Of a DNA stretch of 9,409 nucleotides, positions 1 to 4,768 are shown one piece after another. The translations under genes were made by a program, and so were the position numbers. The notes below the pieces were generated by a model. It did no database searches. It was not told the origin of the DNA and saw nothing but the letters and a program-made list of their open reading frames with translations. Position 1 is the stretch's first letter. The number at the start of each line of letters is the position of its first letter. Source of the DNA: JADLEX01 sp964586775 (GTDB lineage Bacteria > Lernaellota > Lernaellaia > JACKCT01); assembly GCA_964586775.1 (NCBI GenBank), contig CAZPJD010000142.1, positions 1 to 9,409 of the forward strand, read 5' to 3'.

Positions 1-682
1 CGCCCCGCGTCGCCACGCCGCGCTCGTCCACGCGCAGCGCGCCTTTTTGGCGGACCATTTCGATCAGAGCCGCCCTGGCCGTGTCGGGATAGTCCCGCGC
101 GCGCGAATAGCGTTTCGCCTTTTCGGCGTCCATGTACTTGATGTCGGGCAACCAGACGTCGACCACCGGCTCCAGCAGACGCAGAAACTCGACCCGGTCG
201 TAGCCGTTGGTGTTGTAAACGATCGGCACGCGCAGGCCGCGCGCCACCGCGTCGCGCACGGCGAGCACGATGGGGAAGATCACGTGCGTGGGCGTGACGA
301 GGTTGATGTTGTGCGCGCCGAGCGATTGCAGTGCCAGAAAACGGTCGGCCAGCTCGCGCGCGCTGATGTCGTCGCCCATGCGCGCCTGGCTGATCTGCCA
401 GTTTTGGCAGAAGACGCACCGCAGGTTGCAGTGCGTGAAAAAGACGGTGCCCGAGCCGCGCGTGCCGACCAGCATCGGCTCTTCGCCGAAGTGCAGCGTG
501 TGCGAACCGACGCGCACGTGCGCGGCGTCGGGCGCGTCGGTGCGGCACAGGCCGCGCTCGCCGGTGGTGCGGTCGACCTCGCACACGTTGGCGCACACGC
601 GGCAGCCCTGCACCATCTCGCGCAGGGCGGGCAGAATGGCGTCGATGGCCGCGAGCTTGGCGGTGTCCGGCCCGAGTGCCAT
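1..682 (-). CDS. Radical SAM protein, PflA/PflX-like (3' end beyond window)
   Basis: The reading frame runs from ATG at 682 off the left edge, giving 227 N-terminal residues and no stop. The radical SAM CX3CX2C motif is at Cys85, Cys89 and Cys92 (CNLRCVFC), where it would bind the [4Fe-4S] cluster that cleaves S-adenosylmethionine. A further Cys cluster (Cys27, 30, 34 and 46) lies before it, and the run GTVFFTHCNLRC is typical of the PflX-like branch of pyruvate-formate-lyase-activating-enzyme homologues. Later residues (NTNGY near 157-161, DVWLPDIKYMD near 175-185) continue the usual barrel strands. The gene starts 7 nt after the stop of the upstream lipoprotein gene, so it is probably the last known member of the same transcript. 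There is no strong Shine-Dalgarno sequence at 682. The family assignment is solid; the substrate is unknown, and the partner protein, if any, cannot be named. Confidence 0.9.
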   Translation of the reverse strand, partial: MALGPDTAKLAAIDAILPALREMVQGCRVCANVCEVDRTTGERGLCRTDAPDAAHVRVGSHTLHFGEEPMLVGTRGSGTVFFTHCNLRCVFCQNWQISQARMGDDISARELADRFLALQSLGAHNINLVTPTHVIFPIVLAVRDAVARGLRVPIVYNTNGYDRVEFLRLLEPVVDVWLPDIKYMDAEKAKRYSRARDYPDTARAALIEMVRQKGALRVDERGVATRG

Positions 683-689
683 GGGGCGT

Positions 690-1202
690 CTATTCCAGCA
701 GGTATTCGACGGGGTAGTCGCGCACCTGGGCGGCGCTCGAGAGCGGCTCGACCACGGTGACGCGAACTTTTAGCAACTCGTTGCGCGAGCGTTCCGCCGC
801 CGAGTCGCGCGCGGTGTAGAAGACCTTCATCGGCAATCGGATCTCCTGCACGCCGGGCTTCATGTCGCGCGGCACCTCGAACTTGATCGGCAGGGGAAAC
901 GCGTAGTCGCGGTCGGGAACGTCGTAGCGGTTATGGCTGAACGCGAACGGCAGCCCCGTGGGCACGATGACCGTGAGCGGATTTTTGTCGCGCAGTTGCA
1001 GCCCGCGCGAGGTGAAGACGTGCAGCTTGATGGTCACGGTGTCGCCCGGCTCGACCGCGAAGACCTTCTCGTCGGGCGTGGGGGTCGCCTCTTCGGGCGT
1101 CGGCGCGGGGGCTTCGGCGTCGTCGCCGCCGCAGGAATACGCGGCGAACGCGAACGCCAAAGCGACGCACAGCGAGGCCGCGAGAAGATACGATCGGGTC
1201 AT
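690..1202 (-). CDS. Putative lipoprotein with an all-beta, DsbD-N-like domain
   Basis: This 170-residue protein starts at ATG 1202, which overlaps the stop of the upstream Nudix gene by 4 bp (ATGA). A GGAG lies 7 nt upstream of the start. Residues 1-23 form a lipoprotein-like signal (basic start, hydrophobic core, then AYS before Cys24). A Gly/Asp then Pro/Thr/Glu-rich linker follows to about residue 45. The rest looks like a beta-sandwich: VEPGDTVTIKLHV near 50-62, hydrophobic alternating strands, and FEVPRDMKPGVQEIRLP near 108-124. That layout recalls the N-terminal domain of DsbD and similar periplasmic Ig-like domains, but the mature domain has no cysteine pair, so it cannot itself exchange disulfides. 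The fold is inferred from pattern only; no function can be assigned. A longer reading frame extends upstream but runs antisense-free inside the Nudix gene and lacks the signal peptide. Confidence 0.8.
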   Translation of the reverse strand: MTRSYLLAASLCVALAFAFAAYSCGGDDAEAPAPTPEEATPTPDEKVFAVEPGDTVTIKLHVFTSRGLQLRDKNPLTVIVPTGLPFAFSHNRYDVPDRDYAFPLPIKFEVPRDMKPGVQEIRLPMKVFYTARDSAAERSRNELLKVRVTVVEPLSSAAQVRDYPVEYLLE

Positions 1203-1801
1203 GCGAGCACTCCGCGGCAGATGTCGAGGAACTGCGTGAGGATGAGGCCCGTCGCGCCCCAGATGATGTGCGAATACCAGTAGTAGAAGTGCAGCCGGAT
1301 GGGGTCGCCGTTCCATTCGGCGTCGTCGGCGCGGTGAATCTTGGGATCGAGAAGATCCTCGATGGGCACCTGCAGGATCTGCGCGGTCTCGTACGGGTTC
1401 GCCGTCAGCGCGACCGGCGCGTCGATCCAGCCGACAAAGGGCGTCACGCGGTAGTCGCTGATCGTGTAGATGTCGTCGAGGCGGCCGAGCAGCTCGACGG
1501 ACGCGCGCGGCAGACCGACCTCTTCCTCGGCCTCGCGCAGCGCGGCGTCGGCGTCGGTTTCATCCGCTTCCTGATGGCCGCCGGGAAAACTGATCTGGTT
1601 CTTGTGGTGCTCGACATGCGCCGTGCGCACGGTCAACACGAGACGCGGCGGGCCGCCCGCCGCGAGGATCGGGATGAGCACGGACGCGGGATGAAAGCGA
1701 TCGAGCGGCAGTTCGCGCCGTTCATATCCGGCGATCGCGCGTTTGAGCGACTCGGCGTCGAGCCGCGCGGGGGATTCCAAAATGGGGCTGGGCATCATCA
1801 T
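1199..1801 (-). CDS. Nudix hydrolase, CoA pyrophosphatase (NudL) type
   Basis: This 200-residue protein carries a complete Nudix box GX5EX7REUXEEXGU at residues 75-97: Gly75, Glu81, Arg89, Glu90, Glu93, Glu94 and Gly96, with Ala as the U residue at 91. The box binds the divalent metal that hydrolyses a pyrophosphate bond. Just before it, LTVRTAHVEHHKNQISFPGG (about 56-75) matches the pattern found upstream of the box in the CoA-pyrophosphatase (NudL) branch, though the usual Arg and Gly in its middle are replaced by His and Lys/Asn. Length is normal for the family. Hydrolysis of CoA or acyl-CoA to 3',5'-ADP and phosphopantetheine is therefore the likely reaction, but not proven. Three ATG codons in a row (1801, 1798, 1795) could each start translation and no clear Shine-Dalgarno sequence distinguishes them. 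Its stop overlaps the lipoprotein start, suggesting coupled translation. Confidence 0.9.
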   Translation of the reverse strand: MMMPSPILESPARLDAESLKRAIAGYERRELPLDRFHPASVLIPILAAGGPPRLVLTVRTAHVEHHKNQISFPGGHQEADETDADAALREAEEEVGLPRASVELLGRLDDIYTISDYRVTPFVGWIDAPVALTANPYETAQILQVPIEDLLDPKIHRADDAEWNGDPIRLHFYYWYSHIIWGATGLILTQFLDICRGVLA

Positions 1802-1869
1802 GCCGAAAATCTAGCACAAAACGCGCTCGGCGCGACAGGTCGGGCTTGTACGCTGGTTCAAGCTGATTG

Positions 1870-1899
1870 CCGACATTTCGCCTCGGGGCAAAGTGTCGG
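1870..1899. repeat. Imperfect hairpin upstream of fasciclin promoter
   Basis: CCGACA (1870-1875) pairs with TGTCGG (1894-1899). The stem continues through TTT/AAG (one G-U pair), a single C/A mismatch, and GCC/GGC, closing on a TCGG tetraloop at 1883-1886. There is no T-run on either side, so it is not a clear terminator. It may be an operator or an RNA structure in the Nudix leader if that transcript starts this far upstream. Confidence 0.5.
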
Positions 1900-1900
1900 G

Positions 1901-1919
1901 ATGCGGATTAAATGCGGAT
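1901..1919 (+). promoter_or_regulatory. 8-bp direct repeat at 11-bp period, possible activator site
   Basis: ATGCGGAT occurs at 1901-1908 and again at 1912-1919, separated by TAA. The 11-bp start-to-start period is about one helical turn, which would place both copies on the same DNA face. The repeat ends 18 bp before the TTGACA box, where class I/II activators often bind. The repeat is directly visible; the regulatory role is inferred and the protein is unknown. Confidence 0.4.
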
Positions 1920-1937
1920 GCCCGCCGGCGAAAGTGA

Positions 1938-1966
1938 TTGACAGATTTTTGAAAAAAGGTTTCTAG
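1938..1966 (+). promoter_or_regulatory. Sigma70-like promoter for the fasciclin gene
   Basis: A perfect TTGACA -35 hexamer lies at 1938-1943. At 17-bp spacing the -10 position reads TTCTAG (1961-1966), a poor match; TAGAAC at 1964-1969 matches better but at 20-bp spacing. The segment is unusually AT-rich for this window (TTTTTGAAAAAA at 1946-1957). Transcription would start near 1972-1976, about 30 nt before the fasciclin ATG. The -35 is convincing, the -10 is not. Confidence 0.45.
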
Positions 1967-1970
1967 AACG

Positions 1971-1984
1971 TAGGTTACCTAACC
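1971..1984. promoter_or_regulatory. Small palindrome at predicted transcription start
   Basis: TAGGT-T-ACCTA (1971-1981) is a perfect palindrome around one base, and it overlaps a second inverted repeat GGTTA-CC-TAACC (1973-1984). Its place at or just after the expected start site of the fasciclin transcript would suit a repressor operator, but the arms are only 5 bp and chance occurrence cannot be excluded. Confidence 0.3.
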
Positions 1985-2002
1985 AACGGGAGGGGGAGTG
2001 AG

Positions 2003-2509
2003 ATGAGGGACATCGGTCGAGTTGCCTGCCTGGGCGGTCTTACGCTGCTGCTGGTAGTCGGTCTTGTCTTCGCCGGGGATGCGCCAAAGGACATCGTCGA
2101 TGTCGCAAGCGCATCGAAAGATCACACCACGCTGGTGACCGCGATCAAGGCGGCGGACTATGTCGTGTCGCTGAAGAATCCGGGGCCGTTCACGGTATTC
2201 GCCCCGACAAACGCCGCGTTCGACAAGCTCCCGAAGGGGACCGTCGAGGGCCTGCTCAAGCCCGAGAAAAAAGAGGAGCTTCAGAAAATCCTTCGTTACC
2301 ACGTCACGACCAGCGTGTACGAGGTTACCGCGTTCAAAGACGGGCAGAAACTCGGTCAGGCGAACGGGGGAAGCGTGATCGTGGGCGTGAAGGACGGCAA
2401 GTTCACGGTCAACGGCGCGAACATCGTGGCGAGCGTGCGTGCGTCGAACGGGATCGTGCATGTGATCGACGCGGTCCTGCTGCCTCCCGCGCCCGCTGCC
2501 GCGAAATAG
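2003..2509 (+). CDS. Secreted fasciclin (FAS1) domain protein
   Basis: This 168-residue protein is a signal peptide followed by one FAS1 domain. Residues 1-24 have a basic start, a hydrophobic run and VFA before the cut, leaving GDAPKDIVD as the mature N-terminus. The two conserved FAS1 blocks are present: FTVFAPTNAAF at 63-73 and IVHVIDAVLLP at 151-161, with the YH dipeptide at 99-100 between them. The mature size is that of a single complete domain ending in a short Ala/Pro tail. FAS1 domains mediate adhesion or matrix contacts, so an envelope or extracellular adhesive role is plausible. The ATG at 2003 is preceded by a strong purine-rich ribosome binding site (GGGAGGGGGAG, 1988-1998). It has its own upstream promoter region and faces the polysaccharide-export operon convergently. 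There is no lipobox or anchor. Confidence 0.95.
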   Translation: MRDIGRVACLGGLTLLLVVGLVFAGDAPKDIVDVASASKDHTTLVTAIKAADYVVSLKNPGPFTVFAPTNAAFDKLPKGTVEGLLKPEKKEELQKILRYHVTTSVYEVTAFKDGQKLGQANGGSVIVGVKDGKFTVNGANIVASVRASNGIVHVIDAVLLPPAPAAAK

Positions 2510-2556
2510 CGTTGTCGTTCGCGCGCCGATCGGGGTGATGAATCCGGCATCCTAAG

Positions 2557-2582
2557 ATTCGCGGTCGTTGGCGGCCGCGAAT
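2557..2582. terminator. Hairpin between convergent genes, possible bidirectional terminator
   Basis: ATTCGCGG (2557-2564) and CCGCGAAT (2575-2582) form a perfect 8-bp stem, extendable by C-G and a G-U pair to a 6-nt loop. It sits 48 bp after the fasciclin stop. Neither strand has a T-tract after the stem, so it would be a weak intrinsic terminator or a 3'-end stabilising structure. Confidence 0.4.
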
Positions 2583-2587
2583 GGCTT

Positions 2588-2618
2588 CTCGCGGTTCACA
2601 CGCGTTCCCCCCCGCGAG
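2588..2618. repeat. Second inverted repeat near barrel-gene 3' end
   Basis: CTCGCGG (2588-2594) pairs with CCGCGAG (2612-2618) across a 17-nt loop that includes a C7 run (2607-2613). It is 27 bp past the barrel gene's stop on the minus strand. There is no T-tract, so a terminator role is only possible. Confidence 0.3.
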
Positions 2619-2645
2619 CCGAGCGTAAGGCGAGCCGCACGCCCG

Positions 2646-3926
2646 CTACGGCGTCACGCTCAGCGTGTTCACGCTCGGCGTGGTGATGGTGAGTGTGGCG
2701 AGGAAGCGGTTTGTGATCGTGTGCGCGCCGAAGATGCCGAAGTCGGTGAACTGCTCGAAGTGCTGATAGCCCGCGCCGACGCCCAGCCAGCCGAAGAAGT
2801 AGTAGTTGGCGTTGACGGCCTGCCGCCAAGCATCGACCTCGCCGGCGCTCTGCGTGGCGCGGTTGAAGCCGAGTTCCTGCCCCGTCTGCCAGTGGCGCGT
2901 CCACACCTGTTGCAGCGCGAGCGCGTAGTCCTGCGCGAGCACCGCGCTCTCCAGACCGTTGGCCGGGGTCAGGTCGCGCGTGTACGACGCGGTCGTTCGC
3001 AGAAAGCGCCAGGTGTGCGTGGCCGCCAGACGTTGATACCAGTCGATGGGGTCGAGCTCGTAGTCCTTGTCGTCGATCCAACGCGCGGGGAGGATCATGC
3101 CCGAGCGCGCCTGAAACTGGAGCGTGGCCGTGAGCTGATAGTCGAGGCCGAGACCCGGCACGTAGGTGTCGAAGTCGGACTCGCGGTCGATCTGATACGG
3201 GAACTCGCGCTCCATGCGCGCGTCGGATTCATAGAGTCGACGCACGAAGTCGAACTCGTGGCTGTAGAGGTTGCGCGTGTAGCGCCCGAAGATCACCACC
3301 GTGTGGCGCTCGCTGACGCGCTCGCGCCAGTCGGCCTCGATCTGATGCGAGACGACGTCGAACAGGTCGAGGTCCTCGAACTCGTTGGTGATGAATCGAT
3401 AATCAAGGCGCATGCTCGATCGGCCGGTGAAGATCTGCTCCGCGCCCAGGTTGATGGTGTTGCCGATGCTGCCCGTGCGCGCCTGAAGGATTTCCTGCGC
3501 GGCGGTGCCCTGTGCGTCTCGCGGATCGTAGTAGAACGTCATCATCTCGCCCGCGGCGAGGCGCGTCTTGGGCGTGATCCAATACGATACCCCCGCGTCG
3601 GCGTTGACGAGATCGGGGATGCCGTTTTCCTGCGTCTCTTCCAGATACCACTGGAACGCCGTGGTGCCACCGATGCGGGCCTGCGTGCGCAGCGAATCGT
3701 AGATCACCGCCAAGCCGGGCTGCACGTTGATCGAGTGATCGGCGAGCTTTTCGTCGTCGGACTCTTCCGGCGTGAGCAGCAGGTTGTCGCTGTACTCCCA
3801 CCAAGTGCTGAGAACGGGCACGAGCGAGAGACGATCGGCGCGCGCGGTGGCCGCCACGAGACATGCGAGCACGCCCGCGAAAACCGCGATCACGTATCGA
3901 AATATGGGGCAATGCGCGCGAATCAC
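2646..3926 (-). CDS. Outer-membrane beta-barrel of polysaccharide-export operon (TIGR03016/EpsL-like)
   Basis: This 426-residue protein begins at GTG 3926, whose GTGA overlaps the stop of the export gene by 4 bp. No upstream ATG in this frame lies outside that gene, and no Shine-Dalgarno sequence is evident, so translation is probably coupled. Residues 1-30 are a clear Sec signal (FRYVIAVFAGVLACLVAATARA, cut before Asp31). The mature part is rich in alternating amphipathic strands with aromatic girdle residues: an N-terminal stretch with WWEYSDNLLLTP (42-53), then repeated strand-turn units to the end. This fits the barrel proteins that accompany PEP-CTERM/XrtA and EpsL-type exopolysaccharide clusters. 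The last residue is Pro, not the common terminal aromatic residue. It probably forms the outer-membrane channel or scaffold for polymer exit with the adjacent export protein. Family level is inferred from pattern and context. Confidence 0.82.
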   Translation of the reverse strand: MIRAHCPIFRYVIAVFAGVLACLVAATARADRLSLVPVLSTWWEYSDNLLLTPEESDDEKLADHSINVQPGLAVIYDSLRTQARIGGTTAFQWYLEETQENGIPDLVNADAGVSYWITPKTRLAAGEMMTFYYDPRDAQGTAAQEILQARTGSIGNTINLGAEQIFTGRSSMRLDYRFITNEFEDLDLFDVVSHQIEADWRERVSERHTVVIFGRYTRNLYSHEFDFVRRLYESDARMEREFPYQIDRESDFDTYVPGLGLDYQLTATLQFQARSGMILPARWIDDKDYELDPIDWYQRLAATHTWRFLRTTASYTRDLTPANGLESAVLAQDYALALQQVWTRHWQTGQELGFNRATQSAGEVDAWRQAVNANYYFFGWLGVGAGYQHFEQFTDFGIFGAHTITNRFLATLTITTPSVNTLSVTP

Positions 3927-4768
3927 GGCACCACGATGGTGTCGCCGGGCAGGACGCGGACGTCCGGGTCCTTTCCCGACAGGATGCGCGAGTAGTTCAC
4001 CTTCATCTTGTCGGTGCCGCCGGCGGGCTTGGTGCGAAGGATGATGATGCCGCCCTTGTCGGCGAACTCGGTGAACCCGCCGGCGAGGCTGATGGCGTGG
4101 GTGATGGTGGACGCGCCGGTGACCGGGTAAGCGCCGGGGTGCGTGACCGCGCCCTGCACGAAGACTTTGTAGCTGTTGATCTCGGTGACGGTGACCGTGA
4201 CGGTCGGCGAGTCGATGAAGCGGCGAAGTTCCGTGCCCAGCACGTCGCGCATCTCCTGCGCCGTCTTCCCGGCGGCGCGCACATCTCCGACGAGCGGCAG
4301 CGAGATCATGCCGTCGGGACGCACGGGCACGACCTTGGACAGGTGCGCGTTGTCCCACACGTTCATGTCGAGCACGTCGCCGGGCCCGATACGAAACTCG
4401 TTCGTCGTCACCTGTGAAAGCCCCACGCCCGTCTCGGTGCCGCCCGGCGATGAGACGACGGCCTCGGCCCGATTGATCTTGGGCGCGAGCGCCTGATTGT
4501 GCGTGGTCCAGATCGCGTCGCCCGCCGGCGTGACCGTGAGCGTCTTGACCAGATTGTCGCCCGCGTAGTAGCGCACGATGATCGTCTGCCCCGGTCCGAG
4601 TGTTTCGGCGTGGACGGGCGAAGCGACGAACAAAGACAGGAGCACGAACGCAAGCGCGACGAATGTGGCACAGCCGCCCCCGGCTGTGCAGGTCACGAAC
4701 AGGCGAGGGCGCCTGTTCCACATGACGGCGCTACGACCCGACATTCGTCGACTTCGGTTTCGATCCAT
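3923..4768 (-). CDS. Polysaccharide export (OPX) protein, Wza/GumB-like
   Basis: This 281-residue protein has a polysaccharide-export domain at about residues 125-200 (FRIGPGDVLDMNVWDN, VRPDGMISLPLVGDVRAAGKT) followed by an SLBB-type domain at about 201-281 (VFVQGAVTHPGAYPV, ITHAISLAGGFTEFA, VLPGDTIVVP). Such proteins form the periplasmic ring that guides polymer across the outer membrane. Residues 34-54 give a hydrophobic signal core ending VHA, with no lipobox. Residues 55-122 are an extra segment I do not recognise. The protein stops right after the SLBB domain, so it lacks Wza's C-terminal membrane helix. ATG 4768 is chosen because GGAGG lies 8 nt before it, though those bases also encode Tyr-Gly repeats of the kinase; it overlaps the kinase by 38 bp. 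ATG 4744 and ATG 4723 (266 residues, 7 nt after the kinase stop) are alternatives, and 4723 falls inside the hairpin element. Confidence 0.9.
   Translation of the reverse strand: MDRNRSRRMSGRSAVMWNRRPRLFVTCTAGGGCATFVALAFVLLSLFVASPVHAETLGPGQTIIVRYYAGDNLVKTLTVTPAGDAIWTTHNQALAPKINRAEAVVSSPGGTETGVGLSQVTTNEFRIGPGDVLDMNVWDNAHLSKVVPVRPDGMISLPLVGDVRAAGKTAQEMRDVLGTELRRFIDSPTVTVTVTEINSYKVFVQGAVTHPGAYPVTGASTITHAISLAGGFTEFADKGGIIILRTKPAGGTDKMKVNYSRILSGKDPDVRVLPGDTIVVP
4663..4723. repeat. 61-bp double-hairpin palindromic element inside the export gene
   Basis: Two perfect hairpins lie in tandem. The first has 9-bp arms GCACAGCCG/CGGCTGTGC with a CCCC loop (4668-4689). The second has 9-bp arms GAACAGGCG/CGCCTGTTC with an AGGG loop (4697-4718). 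A 7-nt spacer separates them, and the pair is bounded by a 6-bp inverted repeat, ATGTGG at 4663-4668 and CCACAT at 4718-4723. The whole could fold as a three-way cruciform. It is read through as residues 16-36 of the export protein's leader. The structure is far beyond what coding constraint needs and looks like a REP/BIME-type dispersed element inserted in frame. Only one copy is in this window, so dispersal is inferred. Confidence 0.75.

Larger units (their letters stand above)
1802..2002. promoter_or_regulatory. Divergent intergenic control region (Nudix operon / fasciclin gene)
   Basis: This 201-bp gap separates divergent genes. It holds, left to right: a hairpin at 1870-1899, a direct repeat at 1901-1919, an AT-rich stretch with a TTGACA box at 1938-1943, a palindrome at 1971-1984 and a purine-rich ribosome binding site ending near 1998. 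On the minus strand, toward the Nudix gene, I find only a TAGATT-like -10 just before the start with no matching -35, so that promoter remains unlocated. Confidence 0.6.
2510..2645. other. Convergent intergenic gap, two inverted repeats
   Basis: This 136-bp stretch lies between the fasciclin stop and the barrel-gene stop. I see no coding signal. It holds the inverted repeats at 2557-2582 and 2588-2618 and a small GCGAGCC direct repeat (2614-2620 and 2630-2636), all of which may serve transcript ends. Confidence 0.5.

Noticed and set aside
47..773. Two plus-strand frames opposite the radical SAM gene
   Set aside because: They are antisense to a frame containing the CX3CX2C radical SAM motif and show no domain themselves.
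2557..2618. Strong intrinsic terminators between the convergent genes
   Set aside because: The stems are real but no T-tract follows on either strand, so I list them only as weak terminator or structural candidates.
2568..3995. 475-codon open frame on the plus strand opposite the barrel gene
   Set aside because: Composition is typical of GC-rich antisense (Arg, Val, Ala, His, Glu), it has no domain, and the minus-strand frame has a signal peptide and barrel pattern.
3927..4721. Upstream extension of the barrel frame to 4721
   Set aside because: It lies inside the export gene in another frame and is Arg/His-rich; the signal peptide begins right after GTG 3926.
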